Shown here piece by piece: positions 1 to 7,932 of a stretch of 64,000 bases of DNA; positions within the stretch are counted from its first letter, which is position 1; each line of letters opens with the position of its first letter. The translations under genes and the position numbers were made by a program. The stretch lies in NCBI GenBank assembly GCA_028288025.1, contig JAQBOM010000023.1, forward strand, positions 1 to 64,000. Direction: 5' to 3'. This stretch comes from Mucilaginibacter sp. (GTDB lineage Bacteria > Bacteroidota > Bacteroidia > Sphingobacteriales > Sphingobacteriaceae). The notes beneath the pieces were generated by a model that was not told where the DNA came from, did not search any database, and worked only from the letters and a program-made list of their open reading frames with translations.

Positions 1-903
1 CATTGAATTGGCTATGCTGAAATCATACGGTGGGAATATAAATTTGCTGGTCCAGTCGTTAGCGGGCTTAAGCGTTTTGTTTGCCGATACAGCCGATTCA
101 ATCGCGCGCATAGAAGTAGTGCCAACAGCGCAGATACGTTTTTTCAGTTCGATACCCCGGTTTACAATGTTAGCCTGCTTATCTTCGATAATAAATTGCT
201 CCGAATCCATTTTATGTTTGGTAAGATCCTCCACCTCAACCGGGCGAAAGGTTCCAAGGCCAACGTGCAGGGTAACTTCGGCAAATTCAACACCTTTTAA
301 TTCAAGGCGTTTCATCAGCTCGCGGCTAAAGTGCAAACCGGCAGTAGGTGCGGCAACGGCGCCTTCGTGCTTGGCGAAAATGGTTTGATAACGTTCTTTA
401 TCTTCGGCAGTAGCCTTACGTTTTATATATTTTGGTAGCGGGGTTTCGCCCAGTATTTCAACATTCCGGCGGAATTCCTCGTCAGTGCCGTCAAACAGGA
501 AGCGGATGGTACGGCCACGTGAAGTGGTGTTATCAACAACTTCGGCTATTAAAAGGTCGTCTTCGCCGAAATACAGTTTGTTGCCGACACGTATTTTACG
601 GGCAGGATCAACTAAAACATCCCACAATCTAAGCTCCTTATTCAGTTCTCTTAGTAAAAAGACTTCGATAGTAGCACCTGTCTTCTCTTTATTCCCGTAC
701 ATACGGGCAGGAAACACCTTGGTATTATTCAGGATCATTACATCCTTATCATCAAAATAATCCAAAACATCTTTGAATATTTTATGCTCAATTTTTCCGG
801 AATCGCGATGCAAAACCATTAAACGTGACTCATCACGGCTGTGGGATGGTGTACTGGCAATTAACGACTCGGGTAAATTGAATTTAAATTGAGATAATTT
901 CAT
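1..903 (-). CDS. queA: S-adenosylmethionine:tRNA ribosyltransferase-isomerase (QueA), 3' end outside window
   Basis: QueA transfers and isomerises the ribosyl group of SAM onto 7-aminomethyl-7-deazaguanine in tRNA, giving epoxyqueuosine, the penultimate step of queuosine synthesis in the cytoplasm. The 301 visible codons read [16 protein letters not shown] and later include [10 protein letters not shown] and GLGTFRPV, which are conserved QueA segments. E. coli QueA is about 356 residues, so roughly the last 50 residues lie beyond base 1. The ATG at 903 is supported by a TACATTTG -7 box 28 bases upstream. No internal stop is seen in the visible part. The identification rests on remembered family motifs and is strong. 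Confidence 0.95.
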   Translation of the reverse strand, partial: MKLSQFKFNLPESLIASTPSHSRDESRLMVLHRDSGKIEHKIFKDVLDYFDDKDVMILNNTKVFPARMYGNKEKTGATIEVFLLRELNKELRLWDVLVDPARKIRVGNKLYFGEDDLLIAEVVDNTTSRGRTIRFLFDGTDEEFRRNVEILGETPLPKYIKRKATAEDKERYQTIFAKHEGAVAAPTAGLHFSRELMKRLELKGVEFAEVTLHVGLGTFRPVEVEDLTKHKMDSEQFIIEDKQANIVNRGIELKKRICAVGTTSMRAIESAVSANKTLKPANDWTSKFIFPPYDFSIANSM

Positions 904-930
904 GCTTATGGGTATGGATTTTCAAGGGCG

Positions 931-938
931 CAAATGTA
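931..938 (-). promoter_or_regulatory. Bacteroidota-type -7 box for queA
   Basis: On the minus strand these bases read TACATTTG, matching the Bacteroidota sigma-A -7 consensus TAnnTTTG. The box lies 28 bases before the queA ATG, so transcription would begin near 926. I did not find a clear -33 TTTG. Confidence 0.5.
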
Positions 939-954
939 AGGTTTTTTTAACATT

Positions 955-1182
955 TTTTTTGGATTACATCGATTTTTTACAGGGATTACACCGATTACAT
1001 CATGATTATACTGATTTTTTTTGCTGGATTTACACCGATTGCATAATGGATTACACCGATTTTCGATTTTAGTTTCAAATAAAAAATATAATGTAACTTC
1101 AACCACGCATTAACGTCTAATTATCAATCCTGGAAACCAAAGCATAATCGGTGAAATCTCCAGCTAATCGGTGTAATCAATA
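955..1182. repeat. Degenerate GATTACACCGATT phrase repeats
   Basis: The gap between queA and the permease carries several imperfect copies of GGATTACACCGATT (near 960-1050) and the reverse form AATCGGTGTAATC (near 1143-1181). The same phrase reappears before tyrS at 15368-15462. The two orientations could form weak stems. No gene is visible here; a 66-codon open frame on the minus strand is simply the repeat read through. Confidence 0.6.
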
Positions 1183-1186
1183 ATTT

Positions 1187-2434
1187 ATGTTGTTTTTAAA
1201 ACTTTTCAGGGAAAGCTTTCTTTTTGCGAACGATGCGTTAAGGCAAAATAAGCTGCGGACGTTTCTTTCATTACTGGGAGTTACCATCGGTATATTTACC
1301 ATAATCTCGGTTTTTTCGGCGGTTGATACCCTGCGCAATAACCTGCAAAAGAGCGTAAATAAATTAGGCAGCAACAGCATCTATGTCGAAAAATGGCAAT
1401 GGGGCGGCGGCCAGGATTACCCTTGGTGGAAATTTTTACAACGCCCGGAAGTTAAAGTACGGGAGTTTTTAGAGCTACAAAAGCGGAGCCAAACCGCGCA
1501 GGCTATTTCCTACGAAATAAGCATCGACAACCGGGTTGTAAAGTATAAAAGCCACACGGTTAGCGGCGCGTCGATTGATGCATCGAGCCAGGACCACGAT
1601 AAAACGTGGAATTTCGACTTCCAGGAGGGCCGCTACTTTACCGGTTTGGAGTCGAGGGCGGGAAGCCCGGTTACCGTGATCGGTTATGATATTGCCCAAA
1701 ACCTATTCCCCGATGGCGGCGCTTTGGGCAAGGAGCTAAAAATAATGGGGCGCAATGTGACGGTGATCGGGGTATTTAAAAAGGAAGGAGATGATATACT
1801 GGGCATATCAAATGACAAGGAGATTTTGTTGCCGTTAAATTTTGCCAAAAACGTTATCGATGTACAAAGCGCAAATTATCATCCTCAAATTGTAGTGCGC
1901 GGTAAAAGCGGGCTGGCGGATGTGGAAGTTGAAAGTGAGCTGCGGGGCCTGATGCGTTCTTTACGCCGTTTGGGGCCTAACCAGGACGATAACTTCGCGT
2001 TAAATAAAACCAGTATCATATCGAACCGGTTAGACGTTGTATTTGGCGTGTTGCATACCGTAGGTTTGATCATAGGCCTTTTTTCGATCCTCGTTGGCGG
2101 GTTTGGCATTGCCAATATCATGTTTGTTTCAGTTAAGGAGCGTACCAATATTATAGGGATCCAAAAATCACTTGGCGCCAAAAGTTATTTCATTTTACTG
2201 CAGTTTTTAATAGAGGCCATCATATTGTGTTTGATGGGCGGCGTAATAGGACTGGGAATGGTGTACGGGGCAACCGCCCTGGTTAAAGCCATGGTTGATA
2301 TACAGGTTGTGTTGGATGTTAAAAATATCATAATTGGCATTGGCACCTCGGTTACTATAGGTGTGATATCGGGCATTATCCCCGCTTATTTTGCTTCGCG
2401 GCTCGACCCTGTGGAGGCTATACGTTCAAATTAA
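1187..2434 (+). CDS. ABC transporter permease, MacB/FtsX type (four transmembrane segments)
   Basis: This 415-residue protein is a MacB-like permease. It has an N-terminal transmembrane helix (about 20-45, in LRTFLSLLGVTIGIFTI), a periplasmic MacB-PCD domain (about 45-250), and an FtsX-type core with three helices at the C-terminus (about 280-410). It ends with the ASRLDPVEAIRSN signature usual in this family. Such permeases use an ATP-binding partner to drive export or mechanotransmission across the periplasm. No ATPase or adaptor is adjacent, so it is an orphan permease here; its partner must be encoded elsewhere. The ATG at 1187 follows the phrase repeats directly. The substrate cannot be told from sequence. 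Confidence 0.88.
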   Translation: MLFLKLFRESFLFANDALRQNKLRTFLSLLGVTIGIFTIISVFSAVDTLRNNLQKSVNKLGSNSIYVEKWQWGGGQDYPWWKFLQRPEVKVREFLELQKRSQTAQAISYEISIDNRVVKYKSHTVSGASIDASSQDHDKTWNFDFQEGRYFTGLESRAGSPVTVIGYDIAQNLFPDGGALGKELKIMGRNVTVIGVFKKEGDDILGISNDKEILLPLNFAKNVIDVQSANYHPQIVVRGKSGLADVEVESELRGLMRSLRRLGPNQDDNFALNKTSIISNRLDVVFGVLHTVGLIIGLFSILVGGFGIANIMFVSVKERTNIIGIQKSLGAKSYFILLQFLIEAIILCLMGGVIGLGMVYGATALVKAMVDIQVVLDVKNIIIGIGTSVTIGVISGIIPAYFASRLDPVEAIRSN

Positions 2435-2435
2435 C

Positions 2436-2987
2436 TTATGATTCCGGCGGTTTTGGCGGAATGTTTTTCATGTTAAAGCGTGGCTTGTAAGCTGGTTTCG
2501 GCGCCGCGCTTTCTTCGGGCGCAGGTGTTACCGCATCTTCTTTAGATTTGTCTTCCGCCGGGGCAAGGGGTTTAGATAGGTTAGCCGCTTTGAATTTCGG
2601 TACAAACCCCAGTCTCGCAGGGGGAGTAGTTACCTCATCATCCTTTTTCTCTTCAGCCGAAGCAGCTGCTTTAGGCGGGTTCGCCGCTTTAAATTTGGGC
2701 ACGAAGCCGAGTTTAGCCGGTGGCGGAGTTGAAGCCGGTTCGGTCAGGCTTTCTATAACGGTTTGTTCGGCTACTGGATTTTCGATATGAACCTTTTCGG
2801 TTTTAACCTCGGGTGCCAGCGGGTATTGCCGGCGAACCTTGTTGAACCAATATTTTTTGGTATGATCGAAACTTTTTTCGCCCATCTGCTCAAAATGGGT
2901 TTTAAATTCGGAAAATAAGGCCGGCTTACTTTCCTCTAAAGCAGCCAGGTCAATTCTTTTCTTTTTAAAAAACTCTTCGAAATCCAT
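2436..2987 (-). CDS. Uncharacterised protein with internal proline-rich repeats
   Basis: No family is recognised. The protein has 183 residues from the preferred ATG at 2987 (MDFEEFFKKKRIDLAALEE). A longer frame to 3062 would translate intergenic TTTGAAAATT repeats and is rejected. The first 60 residues look helical and charged (ESKPALFSEFKTHFEQM, then a Trp/Phe-rich YWFNKVRRQYPL). The rest is low complexity, with two near copies of the motif PPAKLGFVPKFKAAN separated by acidic Ala/Glu/Lys linkers, and a third diverged unit KPRFNMKNIPPKPP at the end. There is no signal peptide or membrane segment, so it is probably cytoplasmic. The stop lies two bases from the convergent permease stop. The function is unknown. 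Confidence 0.7.
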   Translation of the reverse strand: MDFEEFFKKKRIDLAALEESKPALFSEFKTHFEQMGEKSFDHTKKYWFNKVRRQYPLAPEVKTEKVHIENPVAEQTVIESLTEPASTPPPAKLGFVPKFKAANPPKAAASAEEKKDDEVTTPPARLGFVPKFKAANLSKPLAPAEDKSKEDAVTPAPEESAAPKPAYKPRFNMKNIPPKPPES

Positions 2988-2989
2988 GA

Positions 2990-3092
2990 TATAATTTGAA
3001 AATTTGGCGATTTGAGAATTTGAAAATGCTTTTGGCTGCTGAAAATTTAAAGATTTATTCAATAATTTTCAAATTAACATATCTTCAAATCT
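2990..3092. repeat. TTTGAAAATT / CTTCAAAT phrase repeats
   Basis: An AT-rich stretch of iterated short phrases (TTTGAAAATTTGGCGATTTGAG and CTTCAAATCTTCAAATT types) separates two minus-strand genes. It explains the apparent N-terminal extension of the downstream protein. Confidence 0.5.
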
Positions 3093-3308
3093 TCAAATTA
3101 AAACATCGACATCCAATTTATTAAACCGGATACCTTTATCCGTTTGTGTCCAGTCCTCACGCTCCTCATCCGTGGCGTTCAGCAACTTTGGGAACCATTC
3201 CAATGGAAAAGCCTGCTGCTTGCCATCGGCCTTTTCAACAAACAGTAAACCATTGCTAAAGGTTACCTTAACTTTTTTTTCCTGTTTGCGCGAGGTGAAA
3301 AGCGGCAT
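3093..3308 (-). CDS. DUF2442-like small protein
   Basis: A 71-residue protein resembling DUF2442: a beta-strand start (KVKVTFSNGLLFVEKADGK), then FPLEWFPKLLNATDEERE and a closing GIRFNKLDVDV, which match the family pattern of 'FP.Ll.at.eer' followed by 'ldeDi'. Members are small cytoplasmic proteins, often beside toxin-antitoxin or mobile genes, and have no established activity. Here it lies upstream of the repeat-rich protein in the same direction, about 100 bases apart. The DUF assignment is from memory of the pattern and is moderately sure. Confidence 0.65.
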   Translation of the reverse strand: MPLFTSRKQEKKVKVTFSNGLLFVEKADGKQQAFPLEWFPKLLNATDEEREDWTQTDKGIRFNKLDVDVLI

Positions 3309-3321
3309 GGTTTAATCTTTT

Positions 3322-3412
3322 TATGTCATTGCGAGCGTAGCGTGGTAATCGCGAACTATGCAAATCGGCGATGCATGACTACGAGGTTGCCGCGCTACGC
3401 TCGCAATGACAT
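3322..3412. repeat. Extragenic palindromic element of the GTCATTGCGAGCG type
   Basis: The left arm TATGTCATTGCGAGCGTAGCG (3322-3342) pairs almost perfectly with the right arm ending CGCTCGCAATGACATA (to 3412). The arms continue with compensating similarity inwards (TGGTAATCGC against CGGCAACCTC). The whole unit could fold into a roughly 90-base hairpin. It is a REP-like interspersed element; a half copy lies at 48637-48660. Confidence 0.7.
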
Positions 3413-3435
3413 AGCGGTGTAATTAAAAATCCGAA

Positions 3436-3451
3436 CCCGATAGCTATCGGG
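3436..3451. repeat. Perfect 16-bp palindrome CCCGATAGCTATCGGG
   Basis: A perfect palindrome embedded in TCCGAA/TTCGGA phrases, just after the YebC stop codon. Identical copies are at 5427-5442 and 11769-11784. The flanks at 11769 match this site in inverted orientation. It may act as a terminator-like stem, but there is no T-run. Confidence 0.75.
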
Positions 3452-3477
3452 TCGAAAATCCGAAATCCGAAATTCTT

Positions 3478-4203
3478 CTACTCTGCCATATTATGGTAAA
3501 CGGCCTGTACATCGTCGTCTTCTTCCAAACGGTCAATCAGCTTCATAATATCGGTAACCTGTTCCTCGCTCACATCATGAAACGATTGCGCAACGCGCTC
3601 CAGCTTGGCTGATTTTACTTCAATACCCGCCTCTTCAAGCGCCTTTTGCATCTTACCAAAATCCTCGAACGCAGCATGTACTACTGCAATATCGTTGCCG
3701 TTTTCATCAGCTTCAACAAACAGGTCTTCCAGCCCGGCATCAATCAGCTCAAGTTCCAGTTCTTCCAGGTCGCGGTCGCCGGGTTCAAAAGTAAATACCG
3801 ATTTTCGGCTGAATATAAAATCCAGCGAGCCGGTTTTACCCAGCGAGCCGTTATACTTGGTAAAATAGCTGCGTACATTTGCTACCGTGCGGTTGATATT
3901 ATCTGTCGCGGTCTCAACCAATATGGCCACACCATGTGGCGCATAGCCTTCGTACACTATTTCTTCGTAATCCTTTTCGTCGCGGCTGATGGCCCTTTTA
4001 ATCGCAGCGTCCACACGGTCCTTCGGCATGTTTACCGCTTTTGCGTTTTGAACGGCTGTCCGCAAACGCGAGTTGGTATTAACCTCGCCGCCGCCGGCTT
4101 TTACAGCCATAACAATTTCTTTACCCAAACGGGTAAACTGCACCGCCATTTTCGACCAGCGCTTTAACTTTCTTTCTTTACGAAATTCGAATGCTCTTCC
4201 CAT
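3478..4203 (-). CDS. yebC: YebC/PmpR family DNA-binding or translation factor
   Basis: This is a 241-residue full-length member of the YebC/PmpR family. Members have been described as transcriptional regulators, and more recently as factors that relieve ribosome stalling at proline stretches. Diagnostic segments are MGRAFEFRKERKLKRWSKMA at the start (usual form MAGHSKW), GKEIVMAVKAGGGEVNTNSRL, NMPKDRVDAAIKRA and YEGYAPHGVAILVE. The N-terminus carries an insertion relative to enteric YebC (RAFEFRKERKLKRWSKMA), typical of Bacteroidota. Three alpha/beta domains are expected in the usual proportions. The gene stands alone between repeat-filled gaps. Confidence 0.93.
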   Translation of the reverse strand: MGRAFEFRKERKLKRWSKMAVQFTRLGKEIVMAVKAGGGEVNTNSRLRTAVQNAKAVNMPKDRVDAAIKRAISRDEKDYEEIVYEGYAPHGVAILVETATDNINRTVANVRSYFTKYNGSLGKTGSLDFIFSRKSVFTFEPGDRDLEELELELIDAGLEDLFVEADENGNDIAVVHAAFEDFGKMQKALEEAGIEVKSAKLERVAQSFHDVSEEQVTDIMKLIDRLEEDDDVQAVYHNMAE

Positions 4204-4204
4204 T

Positions 4205-4312
4205 TTGTTTAAATGTCACTAATTTTCACGAATTAAATAGATACTAATTTCACGAATTAAAAAAACTAATATTATTAATTGCATTTGTGAAATTCGAGAT
4301 AATTCGTGACAA
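4205..4312. repeat. TCACGAATTA phrase repeats
   Basis: Imperfect direct and inverted copies of TTTCACGAATTAAA and AATTCGTGACAATTAG fill the gap between the YebC gene and the dehydrogenase gene. No gene or clear promoter box was found inside. Confidence 0.5.
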
Positions 4313-5260
4313 TTAGCGTGTCTTTAAATTCATTAACATATCCTCCACCATTTTCGGCAGATCGTATTCCAGCTTCCAGCCCCAGTCTTTTTGGGCGTAA
4401 CTGTCGTCGATCGACTTCGGCCAGCTATCGGCTATTGCTTGGCGCGGGTCGTTATCCGCATAGCTGATCTCAAATGCCGGTATATGTTTTTTTATTTCGG
4501 CGGCCAGTTGTTCCGGCGTAAAGCTGATCCCGGCAAGGTTGTAGGATGAACGAATGCTAAGGGAATCTGACGGCGCATCCATTAGCGTTATCGTAGCCCG
4601 TATGGCATCATCCATATACATCATCGGCAATGCCGTATCTGCTGATAAAAAGCTTTTATAGCTGCCTTTTTTTAATGCCTCATGGAAAATATGCACCGCA
4701 TAATCCGTAGTGCCGCCGCCGGGGTTTGCCCGCCAGCCGATCAATCCCGGGTAACGAATGCTCCGCACATCCAGACCGTATTTATTGAAATAATATTCGC
4801 ACCAGCGCTCGCCTGCCAGCTTGCTAAAACCATAAACAGTGTTAGGGTCCATTATGCAATACTGCGGCGTTTCAAATTTGGGCGAATGCGGCCCGAAAAC
4901 AGCAATGGAGCTGGGCCAGAAAACTTTTGCAACTTTAAATTCAACCGAAAAATCAAGCACATGGAACAGGCCGGTCATGTTAAGGTCCCAGGCCATTTTT
5001 GGCTTTTGCTCGCCCACTGCCGACAATATCGCGGCAAGCAGATAAACCTGGGTAGGGCGGTGCTTTTGAAAAATATGGTGAAGATTATCCTTATCAAGTA
5101 CGTTGGCCAGCTCGTACGGCCCGCTGTCGCGGATGGCATCAGCCGGGTTATTAATATCAGCGGCAATTACTGCTTCCGCGCCATGTATTCCTCTTAAAGC
5201 TGTAACCAATTCAGTGCCGATCTGGCCGTTCGCGCCTATCACTAAAATCTTTTCACTCAT
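4313..5260 (-). CDS. NAD-dependent epimerase/dehydratase family; probable L-threonine 3-dehydrogenase (SDR type)
   Basis: A 315-residue extended short-chain dehydrogenase. The N-terminal MSEKILVIGANGQIGTELV contains the GxxGxxG NAD-binding loop. The catalytic Tyr-Lys pair lies in TVYGFSKLAGERWCEYY. PSSIAVFGP supplies the usual Ser, and RYPGLIGW follows. The pattern (YLLAAILSAVGE, GGTTDYAVHIFHEAL) is that of the UDP-galactose-4-epimerase-like threonine dehydrogenase seen in Flavobacteria and Cytophaga, which oxidises threonine to 2-amino-3-ketobutyrate. Substrate specificity is an inference. The ATG at 5260 is chosen because a TACCTTTG -7 box at 5282-5289 overlaps the longer in-frame start at 5284. 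The usual partner, 2-amino-3-ketobutyrate CoA ligase, is not adjacent. Confidence 0.82.
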   Translation of the reverse strand: MSEKILVIGANGQIGTELVTALRGIHGAEAVIAADINNPADAIRDSGPYELANVLDKDNLHHIFQKHRPTQVYLLAAILSAVGEQKPKMAWDLNMTGLFHVLDFSVEFKVAKVFWPSSIAVFGPHSPKFETPQYCIMDPNTVYGFSKLAGERWCEYYFNKYGLDVRSIRYPGLIGWRANPGGGTTDYAVHIFHEALKKGSYKSFLSADTALPMMYMDDAIRATITLMDAPSDSLSIRSSYNLAGISFTPEQLAAEIKKHIPAFEISYADNDPRQAIADSWPKSIDDSYAQKDWGWKLEYDLPKMVEDMLMNLKTR

Positions 5261-5281
5261 ACCATATTCCGGATTTGACGG

Positions 5282-5289
5282 CAAAGGTA
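5282..5289 (-). promoter_or_regulatory. -7 box for the threonine dehydrogenase gene
   Basis: TACCTTTG on the minus strand, 21 bases from the chosen ATG, fits TAnnTTTG. It excludes the upstream start at 5284. Confidence 0.55.
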
Positions 5290-5382
5290 GAAATTTGGTT
5301 TAAATCCTCTAAATTTTGCAAAAACAAAGGTTTATAGACTAAAAAGGTAGATAAAGTGGTTAATAAAAAGCAAAAAAATTCT

Positions 5383-5390
5383 CATCTTTG
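5383..5390 (+). promoter_or_regulatory. Candidate promoter box for asd
   Basis: CATCTTTG followed by CAGT resembles the promoter cores of rpsA and of the tRNA-fMet/era spacer (CTTTGCAGT). One consensus base differs (CA for TA). It would give a leader of about 175 bases containing the palindrome and hairpin at 5411-5488. Confidence 0.35.
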
Positions 5391-5410
5391 CAGTTAGGTT
5401 ATCGCGTGGC

Positions 5411-5488
5411 AAGGATGACTCACCCTCCCGATAGCTATCGGGACTTCGCTTGTCGACCCTCTCTCCCGGCGGGCCGGGAAAGAGGGTA
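5411..5488. repeat. Interspersed element with palindrome and GC-rich hairpin in the asd leader
   Basis: The element reads GACTCACCCT, then the palindrome CCCGATAGCTATCGGG (5427-5442), then CTTCGCTTGTCGACCCTCT. It closes with a stem pairing CCCTCTCTCCCGG with CCGGGAAAGAGGG. The 'ACTCACCC...CTTCGCT.GTCGACCCTCTC' wording is of a type I associate with repeated intergenic elements in Bacteroidota. It lies inside the probable asd leader and could also affect expression. Confidence 0.5.
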
Positions 5489-5569
5489 AGTTTCGGGAGA
5501 TAAATTTGGATAATAAGTAAGCAGATCAGCTAATAAATAGAACAAATATTATATATAATTAAAAACAAA

Positions 5570-6580
5570 ATGAAAGTCGCAGTAGTAGGCGCCACCGGGT
5601 TGGTGGGCACTAAAATGTTGCAGGTTCTGGCAGAACGCAACTTCCCCGTTACAGAATTAATTCCGGTAGCTTCCGAGAAAAGTGTTGGTAAAGAGATCAC
5701 TTTTAAGGGTAAGCAGTACAAGGTAGTTTCTGTAGAGGATGCGATAAAACAGAAGCCCGATGTTGCCATATTTTCGGCAGGGGGCAGCACTTCCTTGGCC
5801 CAGGCCCCGCTTTTTGCGGCGGCAGGCACTACGGTTATTGATAATTCGTCGGCATGGCGCATGGATCCTACCAAAAAACTGGTAGTGCCCGAAGTGAACG
5901 CGCATGTGCTTACCGCAGATGATAAGATCATCGCCAACCCCAATTGCTCAACCATACAAATGGTAGTGGCGTTAAAGCCATTGCATGATAAATACAAAAT
6001 AAAAAGGGTAGTGGTTTCTACCTACCAGTCGGTTACCGGTACCGGCGTTAAAGCCGTTGACCAACTTTTTAACGAGCGTAAAGGCATTGACGGGCCAAAG
6101 GTATATCCATATACCATCGATCTAAACGTTATCCCGCAGATCGATGTATTCACCGAAAACGGCTACACCAAAGAAGAAATGAAAATGGTGAACGAAACCG
6201 TTAAAATCATGGGCGACGATACCATTAAAGTAACGGCTACCACCGTTCGCATCCCGGTAATGGGCGGCCACTCCGAATCGGTGAATATTGAGTTTGTGAA
6301 CGATTTTGATTTGACCGAGCTAAGGGCGTTATTGGCAAAATCGCCGGGTATTGTGGTGGTTGACGATACTGCCAACTTAAAGTACCCAATGCCACTTGAC
6401 GCGCATGATAAGGACGATGTATTTGTGGGCCGCATCCGCAGGGATGAGAGCCAGGCCAATACATTAAACTGCTGGATCGTGTCGGATAACCTGCGCAAAG
6501 GCGCCGCGACAAACGCCGTTCAAATAGCCGAATATTTGGCTGCCAATCATTTGATAGGACAAGAGGTGGAAATTGGTTGA
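5570..6580 (+). CDS. asd: Aspartate-semialdehyde dehydrogenase
   Basis: Asd reduces aspartyl phosphate to aspartate semialdehyde with NADPH, the branch point to lysine, diaminopimelate, threonine and methionine. The 336-residue length is normal. MKVAVVGATGLVG gives the NADP-binding loop. The catalytic cysteine is C126 in NPNCSTIQM. MGGHSESVN supplies the conserved active-site histidine region, and RRDESQANTLNCWIVSDNL near the C-terminus is typical of the family. It is a single gene, followed by a strong terminator. It converges with no neighbour and has its own leader. Confidence 0.96.
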   Translation: MKVAVVGATGLVGTKMLQVLAERNFPVTELIPVASEKSVGKEITFKGKQYKVVSVEDAIKQKPDVAIFSAGGSTSLAQAPLFAAAGTTVIDNSSAWRMDPTKKLVVPEVNAHVLTADDKIIANPNCSTIQMVVALKPLHDKYKIKRVVVSTYQSVTGTGVKAVDQLFNERKGIDGPKVYPYTIDLNVIPQIDVFTENGYTKEEMKMVNETVKIMGDDTIKVTATTVRIPVMGGHSESVNIEFVNDFDLTELRALLAKSPGIVVVDDTANLKYPMPLDAHDKDDVFVGRIRRDESQANTLNCWIVSDNLRKGAATNAVQIAEYLAANHLIGQEVEIG

Positions 6581-6651
6581 TTAAGTTTATTGGGTTTATT
6601 AGGTTGATTAAGTTTAATTAACTATTCACCCAAGTAACAAAAAACATATTC

Positions 6652-6689
6652 AAAATAGGGATGATCGGTAAGATTATCCCTATTTTTTT
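6652..6689 (+). terminator. Intrinsic terminator of asd
   Basis: AAAATAGGGATGAT pairs with ATTATCCCTATTTT (one mismatch) around the loop CGGTAAG, followed by a T-run. It lies 72 bases after the asd stop codon. The bases between (6581-6625) are GATTAAGTTTATTGGG phrase repeats. Confidence 0.8.
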
Positions 6690-6900
6690 GGTAATAGTTT
6701 AAAAACCTTTTGCACGATCACAACCAAAATTTTCGTCGTTTTGATATCGAAATCGCAGTCGGATTCACTTTAAAGTTGATAAACTAATTTTTTTAAACTA
6801 CTTTGCCAAAAGCTATGTATGCATAGCAACCTTTTCAGATTATTTGATGTATATTATATAAGCAAAAGGATATACCCCATTCTTCTTATTTAATTGAAAT
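6690..6900. other. Regulatory gap before the LysR gene
   Basis: There is no gene. The stretch is AT-rich and must contain the LysR promoter. I see no box that fits TAnnTTTG convincingly and no inverted repeat of the T-N11-A type that I would defend as an operator. Confidence 0.4.
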
Positions 6901-7806
6901 ATGATATCATTCGCTCATCGTGTTTTTATGCAGGTTGCTGCCAACCTTAGCTTTTCGAAAGCAGCGCAGGCGTTGTTCGTAACACAGCCAGCTATCAGCA
7001 AGCATATAAAAGGCCTCGAAGACCTGTATAAAGTCCCTTTATTTGAAAGAAAGGGAAACAGCATATTGTTGACCGAAGCAGGAAATAAATTAAATGAGTA
7101 TTTGCAGCAGGCAATCGAGATTGAACGGCGGGCCGAATATGAACTATCCGTTTTGAGTAACCTGTCGCATGCGCAGGGACATTTGCGTTTGGGGGCGAGC
7201 ACTACTATAGCCTTATACATTTTACCGTCTATATTATCGGGTTTTCAGTCGGAATATGCTAATGTTGATATACAGCTGGTTAACCGCAATTCGGAATATA
7301 TATTAAGTGCCCTACTTAATCATGAGGTGGATATAGGCATTATTGAAGTAGACAATAAACTCACTACCGTTTCGTACCGTGCGTTTATGCGGGATGAAGT
7401 GATCCCGGTTTGCTCATCAAAAAGCCCGCTTGCCGGCAGGTCGTTAACCTTAAAACAGTTTGTTAAAACACCGCTTGCGTTGCGCGAGCGAGGGTCGGGC
7501 ACGCTGAATGCTTTGTTTAAGTCATTGTCTGCGCTGAATGTGAAGCCTTCAGATCTTTCTGTAAAGATCAGGCTGGGCGGCACCGAAGCGTTAAAAAACT
7601 TCCTGCTGGCCGATCAGTGCCTTGGCTTTATGCCCCGGCCATCTATTATCCGTGAGCTAGAAGAAGGCGACCTGGTGGAGGTGCCTGTTGAAGGGCTTCA
7701 CATTACCCGCGATTTCTTTTTTATCCGTCGCAAAGGCACCGAGGATTATGGCTTAACCAATAATTTTATCCAGTATGCTTCGCAGCATATTATGGTTGAA
7801 GCGTAG
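6901..7806 (+). CDS. LysR family transcriptional regulator
   Basis: A 301-residue regulator of normal LysR length. The winged helix-turn-helix occupies about residues 1-60 (VAANLSFSKAAQALFVTQPAISKHIKGLEDLYKVPLF, quoted only to locate it: key residues are S17, A20, Q22 and the PAIS recognition helix). The substrate-binding domain runs from about 90 to 295 (GHLRLGASTTIALYILP onwards). No divergently transcribed target gene is beside it: asd lies upstream on the same strand and a DJ-1 family gene lies 126 bases downstream. The downstream gene is therefore a possible but unproven target. The effector is unknown. Confidence 0.9.
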   Translation: MISFAHRVFMQVAANLSFSKAAQALFVTQPAISKHIKGLEDLYKVPLFERKGNSILLTEAGNKLNEYLQQAIEIERRAEYELSVLSNLSHAQGHLRLGASTTIALYILPSILSGFQSEYANVDIQLVNRNSEYILSALLNHEVDIGIIEVDNKLTTVSYRAFMRDEVIPVCSSKSPLAGRSLTLKQFVKTPLALRERGSGTLNALFKSLSALNVKPSDLSVKIRLGGTEALKNFLLADQCLGFMPRPSIIRELEEGDLVEVPVEGLHITRDFFFIRRKGTEDYGLTNNFIQYASQHIMVEA

Positions 7807-7932
7807 CTAGGAGTCTGAAGTCCGGAGTCTTGGGTCTGAAGTCGGAATTGCTCTATTTTAAATTTCTTAAAACCAATAGCCCGCCCCGGCTGTAACTAAA
7901 TAGATTGAATTCGTAATCTAAAATCTATTTAT

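Noticed and set aside
906..1106. 66-residue minus-strand frame
   Set aside because: It is a translation of GATTACACCGATT repeats with Cys/Asn/Arg monotony, not a gene.
2988..3062. N-terminal extension of the repeat-rich protein beginning MNKSLNFQQP
   Set aside because: The codons come from TTTGAAAATT phrase repeats and have no protein-like conservation. The ATG at 2987 gives a cleaner start.
3322..3412. Intrinsic terminator
   Set aside because: The stem is far too long, has no adjacent T-run, and recurs as a half copy at 48637, so it is a repeat element.
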